A stretch of 64,000 bases of DNA from an uncultured Oscillospiraceae bacterium (GCA_944385465.1 CALWXH010000001.1:1-64000), one strand, 5' to 3'. Positions 44,602 through 54,679 are shown, numbered from the stretch's first letter. Notes: a model not told the origin generated them from the sequence alone. A program made the numbers and translations.

Positions 44602-44631
44602 ATTATAAGGGCGGGGTGTTTGGACTGTCAA
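44602..44631 (-). promoter_or_regulatory. Predicted promoter of the CLC gene
   Basis: Minus strand: TTGACA (44626-44631), 18 nt, TATAAT (44602-44607), 41 nt upstream of the start codon. Confidence 0.75.
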
Positions 44632-44638
44632 GGAAGGG

Positions 44639-44667
44639 TTTACAGGAAGAGGACGTGCTGATATGAT
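44639..44667 (+). promoter_or_regulatory. Predicted promoter of the leader ORF and acetyltransferase
   Basis: TTTACA (44639-44644), 17 nt, TATGAT (44662-44667). It gives an approximately 110-nt leader before the acetyltransferase start. Confidence 0.65.
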
Positions 44668-44716
44668 GGAGATGGCCGGTGACAGCGGCCAATCTGAACG
44701 GAAAGGGTGAGCTGCT

Positions 44717-44755
44717 ATGAAGAAGATGCGTGTGCGGAGGGTCCACGCCTTCTGA
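44717..44755 (+). CDS. Twelve-residue leader ORF
   Basis: MKKMRVRRVHAF followed by TGA, with GAAAGGGTGAG as ribosome site. The last codons form a perfect 8-bp stem with sequence after the stop (GGAGGGTC 44736-44743 / GACCCTCC 44754-44761). A short basic leader overlapping a hairpin ahead of an acetyltransferase suggests translation-dependent control. Inferred from layout only. Confidence 0.5.
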   Translation: MKKMRVRRVHAF

Positions 44756-44785
44756 CCCTCCAAATTCATAGTTGGAGGCTGACAA

Positions 44786-45310
44786 ATGAGACAAGACAAC
44801 GGTTCTGAGCGCAGTGTGCGGCTCAAGGAGATCGGAGAGGACAACTGGCTGGCCGTCCGCCGGTTGGCCGTGAGGAAGGATCAGCAGAAGTTCCTGGATA
44901 CGGCAGAGGGCATTCTGGCCAGAGGGTATGTGTATCGAACTTGCCGGGCCAGGGTGTTTGCGATTGTCCAGGGAGACGATCCGGTGGGACTGGCCCTGGT
45001 GCGGGATCTGGACGAGGAGCCTGCGTGCTATGAGCTTCAGCAGTTCATGGTGGACGCCCGATTCCAGAATCGCGGCTACGGGACCCAGGCGCTCCGGCTG
45101 CTCATACACATGTTGGCGGAAGAGGGCCGGTATGACAGTGTGGAGATCTGCGTCAAGGCGGAGAATGCCGCGGCGCTGCATTTCTATGGGAAGCAGGGGT
45201 TTTCTGACACGGGATATGTGGACCCTGCGCTGCCCGACAGCCGGAATCTCAGGCTTGGGCTTAAAAAACGCACTGGAAAAACTGAAACAGGACAAAAAGG
45301 AGGAGTTTGA
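44786..45310 (+). CDS. GNAT-family N-acetyltransferase (spermidine-acetylase-like)
   Basis: A 174-residue acetyltransferase. The family pattern is FMVDARFQNRGYGTQALRLL (acetyl-CoA loop, about 91-110) followed by VEICVKAENAAALHFYGKQGF. It resembles BltD/spermidine and aminoglycoside-type acetylases. TTGGAGG lies 7 nt upstream of ATG 44786. Its 3' end is 1 nt from the following lipoprotein start. Expression may be set by the upstream leader ORF. Confidence 0.88.
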   Translation: MRQDNGSERSVRLKEIGEDNWLAVRRLAVRKDQQKFLDTAEGILARGYVYRTCRARVFAIVQGDDPVGLALVRDLDEEPACYELQQFMVDARFQNRGYGTQALRLLIHMLAEEGRYDSVEICVKAENAAALHFYGKQGFSDTGYVDPALPDSRNLRLGLKKRTGKTETGQKGGV

Positions 45311-45311
45311 A

Positions 45312-45839
45312 ATGAAAAAGCTACTGGCACTCTTGCTGGCGGCGATGGCAGTCGGGTTGACGGCCTGCGGGCCGGCGGCCAGCCAGGCCACCCCCACCCC
45401 GGTGGTCACCGGCTATGAGGTTGACGTGCCCGATGGGTTTGAGGCGCTGGAGATGGAGGGGGTGGACCGGTACTATATGAATGCCGACGGCTCCAACCTC
45501 AATGTGCTGGTGTCAGAGAAGACGGAGTCGGACGACAAAGCCTTCGGCAGCGTCACGGCGGACGCGCTCCGGGAGGCCCTGGAGGAGGGCTTCCTGGACA
45601 GCCTGGAGGCGGAGGTGGACATCACCAATGTGTCCTTTACCCAAAATCCGGTGGACGGCTTCGAGGCATACCAGTATACCTGCGCCTATGCCCTGTGGGG
45701 TGTGGAGATGGAACAGTTCATTGTCTGCGTCAACGCGGACAAGCTCTACACCTTCACTTACACCGACACCACAGGCGCGTGGATGGAGGAATTCCAGCGC
45801 AGCGGGGAAAATATCCGGTTTGAGACAGAAGCGCCTTGA
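45312..45839 (+). CDS. Small lipoprotein of unknown function
   Basis: A 175-residue secreted lipoprotein. The signal peptide MKKLLALLLAAMAVGLTAC ends in a lipobox with Cys 19. The mature part begins with a Thr/Pro linker, then a single domain (GFEALEMEGVDRYYMNADGSNL onward, ending FQRSGENIRFE) that looks like a small mixed alpha/beta fold of the type seen in PsbP-like lipoproteins. AAGGAGT upstream. Cotranscribed with the acetyltransferase. Confidence 0.8.
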   Translation: MKKLLALLLAAMAVGLTACGPAASQATPTPVVTGYEVDVPDGFEALEMEGVDRYYMNADGSNLNVLVSEKTESDDKAFGSVTADALREALEEGFLDSLEAEVDITNVSFTQNPVDGFEAYQYTCAYALWGVEMEQFIVCVNADKLYTFTYTDTTGAWMEEFQRSGENIRFETEAP

Positions 45840-45901
45840 AAAGGGACGTAAAACTTTGAAAAATTTTTCACAAACCCCTTCCCTTTCTGTGAGGAATGGG
45901 G

Positions 45902-45907
45902 TATAAT
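45902..45907 (+). promoter_or_regulatory. Predicted -10 of the gapA promoter
   Basis: A perfect TATAAT 50 nt upstream of gapA; the -35 region (TTCCCT at 17-nt spacing) is poor, so an activator or different register is possible. Confidence 0.45.
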
Positions 45908-45951
45908 GTACGCGCCCAAAGCAAAGAAGATCTAAAATTAATAAGGAGTGA

Positions 45952-46968
<1,017 letters not shown>

Positions 46969-47057
46969 AAAACTCTTGTGAGCCAGCTGCATCGACAGCG
47001 GTTGCGCCTGCGAAAATGCGGCGCGGCAACCGCTGTGGGCAACCCACATTGCAGTAA

Positions 47058-47110
47058 AAGCAGCCGCATGAGGAACGCCGGTTCCGGGTGCGGCTGCTTT
47101 GCTGTTTTGC
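47058..47110 (+). terminator. Terminator after gapA
   Basis: AAGCAGCCGCA (47058-47068) pairs with TGCGGCTGCTT (47089-47099), with an inner GGAAC / GTTCC stem, followed by TGCTGTTTTG. Confidence 0.75.
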
Positions 47111-47159
47111 GAGACAGCGTAGAGGGATAGACGGCCGGATGGAACAGGAGGCGGGAAAA

Positions 47160-48983
47160 ATGGAAGAAAAAGCGGCGACGCGCATGGCTGAACTGCTTTG
47201 CTTTGCGGTCCTGTGCGGAATGCTCGTCCTGGGGCTGGTTCTCTGCCTGGGCGCCCGGGCGGGCGGAGGCGGCGGTACCGCCCAAGATGGATGGGCGGAC
47301 GTGTCTAGCTATCGGAAGGACGACCCCCGGATGCTGTACCTGGACGGGACGTGGATGGCCTACCCCGGCCAGCTGGTTATCAGCGAGGGCGGAGGCGGGG
47401 AGAGTATCCCTGTTCAAGTTCCGGACTCCCGCACCCACCCGGTGGACGGGAGTATTAGCTACCAGCTGCGCCTGGCGGGACAGCGGGAAGAAAGCCGGCT
47501 GATGGTGACATTTCCCGGGTTGATGTGTGACTATGAGGTCTTTGTGGACGGTCAGCCGGAAGAGGTCTACAGCATCGCGCCGAATTTTCTCCAATTTGTG
47601 GTGCTGCATGGCGCTGGCAGCCATGAGGTGACTGTGGAGATTCGCAATGCGGGAGGCGTGGGGATGGATATCTGCCCTATTGCCATGGATGTGAACGTGT
47701 TATTCCGTTGGATTTTCGGTGTCAGAAGTGCGTTGCTTACGTTTCTGGGGATTATGCTATCTGCCTTTATTGTTTTCCCTATCCTCTACGGAAGGGGCAA
47801 GATTGTGGCCAGGGAGCTGAAGCCCTATTTTCTCATCGGCATCCTGGCCATGCTGCTCTACATCGGCCAGACGGTTTGGTTTTATGGCGTGTTAGACCTG
47901 TGGGAGCAGATTATCCCTCTGAGGCTGATCCCGGTGTTGACCGGGATGATTTTCACTCTGATGATACTAGCTATGATCTGGCATATGCGGGTCATCTGTC
48001 CGCAACAGATCCGGCGATGGGATGTGGCGGCAGGAGGGAGCGTTTTAATCCTCACGGGAGTAGCCTTGGTAGTTCGGTATCTGTGGGGTGCTGCACCGGC
48101 CAACGTCCTGTTTACCCTGTGTGCGGCGCTGACGGCGGGGTTTTTGCTATACACGGTGATCCGGTGTGCCCTGGGACGAAGGGAAGCCCCGCTCCTGTTT
48201 GTGTTCGGCGACTTGGCGCTGTTGGCCGGAACGTCGGTGAGCTTTCTGAGCGGGTACGACCAGGTGGCCTTCCCCGACCGGGTGGCACTGCCCACGGCAA
48301 TGGTGCTGTTTTTACTGTGCTGGAATCTGGCGGTGGCCCAAAATCGCCGGCGGGAGGCTGCGTTGCTGCGGGAGGCGCTGGGGATGGAGCAGCGGCTGGC
48401 CCGGACCCAGGCGGCCTTCTTGGCCAGCCAGATCCAGCCGCACTTCCTGTACAACGCGCTGACTACCATCCAGGAGCTGTGCTATACAGACCCTGAGCTG
48501 GCGGCCGGTACCGTGGTACGCCTGTCAGAATATCTGAGGAACAACATTGACTTTATGGAATACCAGGACAAGGTGCCCTTTTCCATCGAGCGGACGCACA
48601 TTGAGAATTATATTGCCCTTCAGCGCGCTCGGTTTTCCGATGCGGTGACATTTGTGACATGCTTCGAGGCGGAGGACTTCTGTCTGCCCCCCCTGACTGT
48701 GCAGCCATTGGTGGAAAACGCGGTGATACATGGGGTGCGAAAGCGGGAGAACGGCCGGGGCACCGTTTCGGTCTTGGTTTGGCGGGACAGGGGCTGGGTG
48801 ATTATCCGGGTGGAGGACGATGGTGTGGGTTTTGACCCCTCGCAGGCGCGCATCCGGAGCATTGAAAATATCCGCCTCCGGCTGCGCCTCACCGTGGGCG
48901 GGACGCTGGAGCTGTACAGCCAGCCGGGGGAGGGAACGCGGGCGGAGATTCGCATGCCGGAGGAAGAGGTGGGCTTGCCATGA
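47160..48983 (+). CDS. LytS-like membrane sensor histidine kinase (7TMR-DISM type)
   Basis: A 607-residue kinase. A first membrane helix (about 10-32) leads to an extracellular beta-rich domain (about 40-175). Seven membrane segments follow (about 190-400), then a His-kinase domain with QIQPHFLYNALTTIQELCY (phospho-histidine near 426), the N-box ENAVIHG (about 518) and VEDDGVGFDPS. The start ATG 47160 has AGGAGGCGGG upstream. The gene overlaps the response regulator by four bases. The sensed ligand, possibly a carbohydrate given the outer domain and downstream GH3 gene, is inference. Confidence 0.88.
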   Translation: MEEKAATRMAELLCFAVLCGMLVLGLVLCLGARAGGGGGTAQDGWADVSSYRKDDPRMLYLDGTWMAYPGQLVISEGGGGESIPVQVPDSRTHPVDGSISYQLRLAGQREESRLMVTFPGLMCDYEVFVDGQPEEVYSIAPNFLQFVVLHGAGSHEVTVEIRNAGGVGMDICPIAMDVNVLFRWIFGVRSALLTFLGIMLSAFIVFPILYGRGKIVARELKPYFLIGILAMLLYIGQTVWFYGVLDLWEQIIPLRLIPVLTGMIFTLMILAMIWHMRVICPQQIRRWDVAAGGSVLILTGVALVVRYLWGAAPANVLFTLCAALTAGFLLYTVIRCALGRREAPLLFVFGDLALLAGTSVSFLSGYDQVAFPDRVALPTAMVLFLLCWNLAVAQNRRREAALLREALGMEQRLARTQAAFLASQIQPHFLYNALTTIQELCYTDPELAAGTVVRLSEYLRNNIDFMEYQDKVPFSIERTHIENYIALQRARFSDAVTFVTCFEAEDFCLPPLTVQPLVENAVIHGVRKRENGRGTVSVLVWRDRGWVIIRVEDDGVGFDPSQARIRSIENIRLRLRLTVGGTLELYSQPGEGTRAEIRMPEEEVGLP

Positions 48984-49804
48984 AGATTGTGATTCTGGAC
49001 GATGAACAGCGAGCGCTGAATGTGCTGAACATCCTGCTGAAGGAGCTAGGTGAGTCGGCTACCACCGCATTTCAGGAGCCTGGAGCGGCGCTGGCCTATC
49101 TCCAGGTGCACGAGGCGGACCTGGTCTTTCTGGACATCGAGATGCCAGGGATGAACGGCATCGAGTTTGCCCGGCGGCTGCGGCAGCTGGCGCGGCCAGT
49201 GGTCATCGTCTTTCTCTCCGCCTATCCCCAGTTCGCCTTAGAGGCATGGGATGTGGCGGCGGTGGACTACATTCTGAAGCCTTACGATAAAAAGCAGCTC
49301 AGCCGGGCCCTTCAAAGAGCCCGGCGATGGCTGGAGCATAGCCAGCCCGCGATGGCCCCCGGAGAGAAGCGGGTGGTGATGCAGTGCTTTCCGGTCTTTG
49401 CCGTCTGGGTGGATGGAAAGCCCCTGGCCTTTTCCAACCGGAAGGCAAAGGAACTGCTGGCCTATCTGGTCCATATGCAGGGGGCCTGGGTGAACATTGA
49501 CAGGCTGATCTTTGCGTTGTTTGGGGACTCCGATGAGGTGGCGGCCAAAAACTATTACCGCCTGGTGCTACACCGGTTGCGGCAGGCGCTGAAGCCGCTG
49601 GGGCTGGAGGACTTGATAGAGAGCTCCTACGGGAAGGTGCGGCTGCGGCGGGAGCAGGTTAGCTGCGACTACTACCGCTACCTAGAGGGCGAGACAGGGC
49701 TGTACCTGGGCGCCTATCTGGAGGACTACGAGTGGGCGGAAGAAGTCAACGGGGCCCTCCTGGCGGAGGCCAACGCCCGGAAGGCGGCGGGAAAAACCGG
49801 ATAA
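48980..49804 (+). CDS. Response regulator with SARP/BTAD-type output domain
   Basis: A 274-residue regulator. The receiver domain has VILDDEQ, phospho-acceptor in LVFLDIEMPGMNG (about Asp 52), and KPYDKKQL. The output part is not LytTR: FSNRKAKELLAYLVHMQGAW with IDRLIFALFGD is the OmpR-like winged helix of SARP regulators, followed by a partial BTAD-like helical region ending at about residue 270. Paired with the upstream kinase. It probably controls the GH3 gene whose promoter region carries 11-bp spaced repeats. Confidence 0.88.
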   Translation: MKIVILDDEQRALNVLNILLKELGESATTAFQEPGAALAYLQVHEADLVFLDIEMPGMNGIEFARRLRQLARPVVIVFLSAYPQFALEAWDVAAVDYILKPYDKKQLSRALQRARRWLEHSQPAMAPGEKRVVMQCFPVFAVWVDGKPLAFSNRKAKELLAYLVHMQGAWVNIDRLIFALFGDSDEVAAKNYYRLVLHRLRQALKPLGLEDLIESSYGKVRLRREQVSCDYYRYLEGETGLYLGAYLEDYEWAEEVNGALLAEANARKAAGKTG

Positions 49805-49815
49805 CAAGGGGGACT

Positions 49816-49852
49816 GCCCTCACCTGGCCCGGCCGGGTGAGGGCGATTTTTT
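49816..49852 (+). terminator. Terminator after the two-component genes
   Basis: GCCCTCACC / GGTGAGGGC with inner CTGGCC / GGCCGG pairing, then GATTTTTTG. Confidence 0.85.
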
Positions 49853-49867
49853 GTCCGGTGCCGGTTT

Positions 49868-49901
49868 TGTAACGGTGCTGTAATGGTCTGTGTGCTAAAA
49901 T
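49868..49901 (+). promoter_or_regulatory. Candidate SARP-type promoter of the GH3 gene
   Basis: TGTAACGG at 49868 and TGTAATGG at 49879 are 11 bp apart, followed by a looser TGTGTGC (49889-49895) directly before TAAAAT (49896-49901). No normal -35 is needed if a SARP-like regulator binds the repeats, as known for that family. Confidence 0.5.
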
Positions 49902-49984
49902 AAAGCGAAAAATCTCCCCATAAAGTTGGAAATAATGCACAAAAAGAGGCGGACTTTCCGGGGAGAAAGAAAGGAGCGGAAAAT

Positions 49985-52900
49985 ATGAAGAGAGAACACA
50001 GAAGAAGGGGACTGCTGTGGCGCGCCCTCAGCCTGATGCTGGGCGCGGCCATCGTGGCCTCGGCGGCCTGCCTGCCCGGGTTTGCGGCGGCGGCCAACCC
50101 CTACCAGCCCACGGAGTATGTCGTCTATGGCGGTGCGCGCTTTGGCCGCGCCACCCAGGCGTACAACTACACCTCCGGCAGCGGGGAAAGCGCCGTGGAG
50201 GTATCGGTGGAGGGCATGCCCCTCTTCAACGGGAATGTGGAGGATTTTGACGCATACCTGGGCCTTCTCCTGGAGGAGATGGGGGATGCGGGAATTATCG
50301 CCCTGGCCTCCCGGGGAACGGCCACCGGCAGCTATGTGAACGCTGCCGGGGAGCGGGTTGTCTACACCATCCCCGGGGGAAATTCCACCGGCGGCGAGGC
50401 CCTGATGGGCGCGGCGGGACAGACGGAGCTGTCCACCGTGATGTACCAGGCCCAGAGCTGGAATAAGGAGCTGATCAACGATATCGGCTACCTGATCGGC
50501 AGCGAGAACAAATCCAAGCAGGACAACGGCGGGTACTACTGGACCAGCAGCACGGGCACCTCCATGACGGACATGCGTCTCAACCCCCTGTCCGGGCGGT
50601 ATGACGAGGGCTACGGCGAGGACAGCACCATGGCCTCCATCTTTGCGGACCTGAACGCCCGGGGCTATAACGGCTACGAGGGGGATGAGTCCGGGTTCTA
50701 CATCATGGCCAGTGTGAACACCAAGCACTACACCGTGTACAACGCCCAGTTCTTCCGTCCCTTGGCCTCCTCCCAGCTGGGGGTGCGCTCCTTCTACGAG
50801 TATAACTCCAAAAGTGCCAACCGAGGTTGGACCAACGGTACCTTCTCCAGTTTCATGTCCAGCTACGGCCGGATCAACGGCGTGCCCAGTAGTGCCTCCT
50901 TTATCACGGAGTGGGCGGACAGCCTGGGGCCCTATGCCGTCTACACCGGGACAGATGCCGGCGCTGACGCACCCTATCTGGAGTCTGAGGGTAGCCAAGT
51001 GGGCCAGGGGATGGACTACACCTATGGTGAGTGGAGCAACGGCTATGACAAGGCCTACTCCCCCAACGCACTCTACAAAGCGGCCAGCATGGCGATTGCG
51101 GACCACCTGGCCAGTGGTAGCACCGAGACGCTACAGCAAGCCATCGTCAAGGGCCTGAATGGGGTGAGCGTGGAGGACTGCCTCAATGCGGCCATCGCCT
51201 ATTTGACCATCCGCACTCGTACGGGCATTTATGATGAGCGGGACGCCAACGGGCTGAGTAAGTTCTATCCCTATAACGACATTGCGGCCAACGCCTCCGG
51301 CAAAGTAGACTACACCAGCGCCTCATCCCAGGCAGTGGCCCTGCGCAACGCCCAGGAGGGCATTGTTCTGCTGAAAAATGAGGGCAATGCACTGCCCATC
51401 GGGGCGGACGATACCGTGGGTGTGTACGGGCCCTTTGCCCAGGCGGTGAACTCCGGGATCTATGCTGTGGCAGTGCAGGACTATTCCGGCCGCGGCGAAG
51501 AGGCGGGCAACAGCCCCCTGGAATCTATCCGCCTGCGGGACGTGGAGGCCAGCTATGACATGGGCCTCAACCAGGTTACCATACAGGTGGGCGGGCGCTA
51601 CCTGTATGTGGAGGCTGGGGATGAGGACGGGATCATCCAGCTGTGCACCCAGGAGGAATACGACGCGGCCCAGGACAAGACCGGCTTTTACTTCGGCATC
51701 CTGGACAACGGCCAAGGCGCCACATCCATCTACGCCTACGGCAATGGTCGGTGGCTACGGGCGATTCTCAGCGACCCCACTACCAATTTCAACGCCTATG
51801 TGGGTAGCACGACCCCCCTAGCCAACAACGCCATGATCCCTGTGGCGCCTGAGGGTGCACCTTTTGGCGCGGGCTGGAACGTGACGGGCAAGCCCCTGGT
51901 GGTAGCGGACGAGGACTGTACCTTCAAGCAGAAGCCGGGCGTGGCGCTACCGCCCATGCTGTCTGGTTATCCCTATCACTTTGTACTGGAGGATGCCGGA
52001 CAGGAGGACACCTACTATATCCGTGCTGGGGCGAAGGTGAACGGCGTCACCTTCGTGGCGGGCGTGGCTGCCCTGATGGATAAGTATTACGGCTACTATC
52101 TGGAAGCTGGGGAACACACCCCCTCCACTGGAGAGGCAGCCTATGAGACCATCAATTTGGGCGGGGCCCAGATGGGAGCAGATTCCAGCACCGGAGCCGG
52201 CCTGGACTACTTTGAAAACCTGGCGGACAAGAGCCAGCTCACCTTTAAGCTCACGGAAGTGGAACCCTACGGCTACGGGGCCCAGCAGGCTGCGGCCGAG
52301 GACGATTACGCGGTGATCTTTGTGGGCCAGAGTTATCTGGGCCTGTCTGGCGAGGGCACCGACCGGATGACCCTGGAGTTGGGTGAAAGCCAGGTCGAGA
52401 GCGCGCTGAATATTGCCCGTACCTACAAAGCCCAGGGTAAGAACACCGTCGTGGTTGTCTACGCCAACTATCCCGTGATTGTGGAGCCGCTGCAGCAGAG
52501 CACCGATGTGGATGCCATTGTATTTGCCGGCTATGGCGGGCAGTACGGCGGGAAGGCCACCGCCCAGGTCCTGTTTGGAGAGTATGCTCCCACGGGCCGG
52601 CTGGTCAGCACTTGGTACAAGGATATGGACCTGTTCCCTGAGCTGAACGAGTACAGCATTCCACAGGGCGCCATAGGCAGGACCCACGACACCATGGTCT
52701 TTGAAAACGGCGTTGCCCTGGAGGATATTGACGACGGAATCACGGTGGACATGGCCAATGCCGACGTGATCGGCACGGGGCTGACCTACAAGTATCTGAC
52801 GGAGGAGCAGACTGCGGCCCATGTCACATACCCCTTTGGCTACGGCCTGAGCTACTCCAACTTTGCCTTCCATAACCTGCAGGCGCCGGCGGTGGCCAGC

Positions 52901-54418
52901 GCGGACGAGCCGTTCACGGTGAGTGTGGAGGTCACCAACACCGGTAGCGTGGACACCGCGGAAGTGGTGCAGATCTATATGCGCAAAGACGGCTCCGACT
53001 ATGGTAGCGCCGTGGCGGTGAAGAGTTTGGCAGGTTTCGAGAAGGTGGAGCTGGCCGCCGGCGAGACCAAGACGGTCATCGTTACCATTGATCCGCTGGA
53101 CATTGCCCTCTGGGATGTGAACGGGGAAGAGTTTGTGCCAGAGCCCGGCGCTTACACCCTGTGGGCCTCCGATAGCTCTGCTCTGTCTGACGCCAACACC
53201 CTCCAGACATCTATCACGCTGGAGGGACAGAAGCTGGCACAATTGGATACGCTGGAGCGGGTGAACGTTTGGGAGCACTCCTTTGATGCCCAGGATACCT
53301 ATTACTCGGAGTATTCCAAGTTATACACCGCGGCGGCGGCTGCGGCGGATGGGGTGCGGGATGACATCTACGCGGTGGGCTCCCGGAGCGCGGGCGCCTG
53401 GACTGCCATTCCCAAGGTGGAGCTGACCGGAGTGGAGCGAGTGGTGCTGAACGTGGCCTCCACGGGCGCTGAGCCCAGCGTGGAACTGCGCCTGGACAGC
53501 CCCGGCGGAGAGCTGATTGGCACGGTCTTCTTCCAGCCCACTGGAGAGGTGGTGCGTACGCTGGCATCCAACGACCTAGCGGACGCGGCTGAGATCCACG
53601 AGCTGGGCTATGTGGACGCCGCCGCGGAGATCGCCCCGGTCTCCGGCGTGCATGACCTCTACCTGGTGTTTACTGAAAAAGATACCAGGGTAGGCACCAT
53701 TCAGTTCCAGAAGAACGGGGCCGTCCAGGAGCAGGAGCTCTCCCCCGGTACCGTGGCCATTGTCCAGGGCAAGGACGGCTATGAGGTGGTAAAAAAGAGT
53801 GCAGTCCAGGACGGAGTGCTGAAGGTGGACCTGCAGGAGGGCAGCGAGTATCTTGTGGCGGAGAACGGCCAGTTCTTTACGGATGTCCCCGAGAGTGGCT
53901 GGATTGCGGAGGCGGCGGCGTTTGCCTCCAGCCACGAGCTGTTCCAGGGCATTGGGAACGACCGTTTTGGGCCGAACCAGTCTATGACCCGAGCTATGCT
54001 GGCCACGGTGCTCCACCGGCTGGAGGACGAGCCCACCGGAGGAGCGGACAGCCGGTTTGACGACATCGTCCCCGACATATGGTACGCCAGTGCCGTGAAC
54101 TGGGCGGCACAGAGCGGTCTGGTGAAGGGAGACGGCAGCCTGTTCCGCCCGGATGACAGCATTACCCGGGAGGAGCTGGCAACCATTCTGTACCGGTACG
54201 CACAGTACTTGGATATGGATGTCTCAGCGGAGGACGTGACCGGTGGTTACGAGGACGCGGGTAGCGTTAGTGCCTGGGCCCAGCAGGCTGTGAACTGGGC
54301 GGTAGATCAGGGAATTATTCTGGGTCGGTCCGAGATCCAGCTAGCGCCCCAGGGTACTGCCACCCGGGCGGAGGTGGCTACTATGCTAATGCGCTTTGTG
54401 GCTATGCTGGTCGCCTGA
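49985..54418 (+). CDS. Large surface-anchored glycoside hydrolase family 3 enzyme with SLH domains
   Basis: A 1477-residue secreted enzyme. A signal peptide ends near residue 36 (GFAAAANP). The N-terminal part includes a GH3 barrel with a candidate nucleophile in TGTDAGAD; the GH3 C-domain runs to about 930 (YPFGYGLSYS), followed by a fibronectin-III-like domain (about 965-1050). A CBM6-like segment (about 1125-1240) ends in GVHDLYLVFTEKD. Three SLH repeats (about 1295-1477) contain FFTDVPESGW, FDDIVPDIWYA and AGSVSAWAQQA. It should bind the cell wall and cut beta-linked glycans. AAAGGAG precedes the start. Exact substrate unknown. Confidence 0.9.
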   Translation: MKREHRRRGLLWRALSLMLGAAIVASAACLPGFAAAANPYQPTEYVVYGGARFGRATQAYNYTSGSGESAVEVSVEGMPLFNGNVEDFDAYLGLLLEEMGDAGIIALASRGTATGSYVNAAGERVVYTIPGGNSTGGEALMGAAGQTELSTVMYQAQSWNKELINDIGYLIGSENKSKQDNGGYYWTSSTGTSMTDMRLNPLSGRYDEGYGEDSTMASIFADLNARGYNGYEGDESGFYIMASVNTKHYTVYNAQFFRPLASSQLGVRSFYEYNSKSANRGWTNGTFSSFMSSYGRINGVPSSASFITEWADSLGPYAVYTGTDAGADAPYLESEGSQVGQGMDYTYGEWSNGYDKAYSPNALYKAASMAIADHLASGSTETLQQAIVKGLNGVSVEDCLNAAIAYLTIRTRTGIYDERDANGLSKFYPYNDIAANASGKVDYTSASSQAVALRNAQEGIVLLKNEGNALPIGADDTVGVYGPFAQAVNSGIYAVAVQDYSGRGEEAGNSPLESIRLRDVEASYDMGLNQVTIQVGGRYLYVEAGDEDGIIQLCTQEEYDAAQDKTGFYFGILDNGQGATSIYAYGNGRWLRAILSDPTTNFNAYVGSTTPLANNAMIPVAPEGAPFGAGWNVTGKPLVVADEDCTFKQKPGVALPPMLSGYPYHFVLEDAGQEDTYYIRAGAKVNGVTFVAGVAALMDKYYGYYLEAGEHTPSTGEAAYETINLGGAQMGADSSTGAGLDYFENLADKSQLTFKLTEVEPYGYGAQQAAAEDDYAVIFVGQSYLGLSGEGTDRMTLELGESQVESALNIARTYKAQGKNTVVVVYANYPVIVEPLQQSTDVDAIVFAGYGGQYGGKATAQVLFGEYAPTGRLVSTWYKDMDLFPELNEYSIPQGAIGRTHDTMVFENGVALEDIDDGITVDMANADVIGTGLTYKYLTEEQTAAHVTYPFGYGLSYSNFAFHNLQAPAVASADEPFTVSVEVTNTGSVDTAEVVQIYMRKDGSDYGSAVAVKSLAGFEKVELAAGETKTVIVTIDPLDIALWDVNGEEFVPEPGAYTLWASDSSALSDANTLQTSITLEGQKLAQLDTLERVNVWEHSFDAQDTYYSEYSKLYTAAAAAADGVRDDIYAVGSRSAGAWTAIPKVELTGVERVVLNVASTGAEPSVELRLDSPGGELIGTVFFQPTGEVVRTLASNDLADAAEIHELGYVDAAAEIAPVSGVHDLYLVFTEKDTRVGTIQFQKNGAVQEQELSPGTVAIVQGKDGYEVVKKSAVQDGVLKVDLQEGSEYLVAENGQFFTDVPESGWIAEAAAFASSHELFQGIGNDRFGPNQSMTRAMLATVLHRLEDEPTGGADSRFDDIVPDIWYASAVNWAAQSGLVKGDGSLFRPDDSITREELATILYRYAQYLDMDVSAEDVTGGYEDAGSVSAWAQQAVNWAVDQGIILGRSEIQLAPQGTATRAEVATMLMRFVAMLVA

Positions 54419-54449
54419 GAGGAAAAAACGGAAACAGCATTGCGCTTTG

Positions 54450-54479
54450 GATGGCCCTCGGCATTTGCCGGGGGCCATC
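54450..54479 (+). terminator. Hairpin after the GH3 gene
   Basis: GATGGCCC / GGGCCATC with inner CGGCA / TGCCG. No T tract follows, so termination is uncertain. Confidence 0.4.
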
Positions 54480-54617
54480 TCAGCCTGTGGGTGGATTGCA
54501 GGGTATCACGGTGGATGTGGCATGGGCGCATGAGAGGGAGTTGAAGTGGTAAGATTTCCTCAGCGACAGAACGGCGGGTAACGGTGAAAATGGGATGACC
54601 TTTGTTTAGATAATTTT

Positions 54618-54649
54618 TGCTTTACGTGTAAAGCACCATGTGATATAAT
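54618..54649 (+). promoter_or_regulatory. Palindromic operator overlapping the DUF1836 promoter
   Basis: TGCTTTAC-GT-GTAAAGCA (54618-54635) has perfect 8-bp arms and covers the likely -35 (TTTACG), 17 nt ahead of a perfect TATAAT (54644-54649). Probably the binding site of the adjacent MerR-like DUF1836 protein. Confidence 0.6.
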
Positions 54650-54679
54650 ATCAAAAATAATATTTGGAGGCCGTTTCGG

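Noticed and set aside
51947..53278. 443-codon minus-strand open frame opposite the GH3 gene
   Set aside because: Shadow frame; the plus-strand protein has signal peptide, GH3 and SLH domains.
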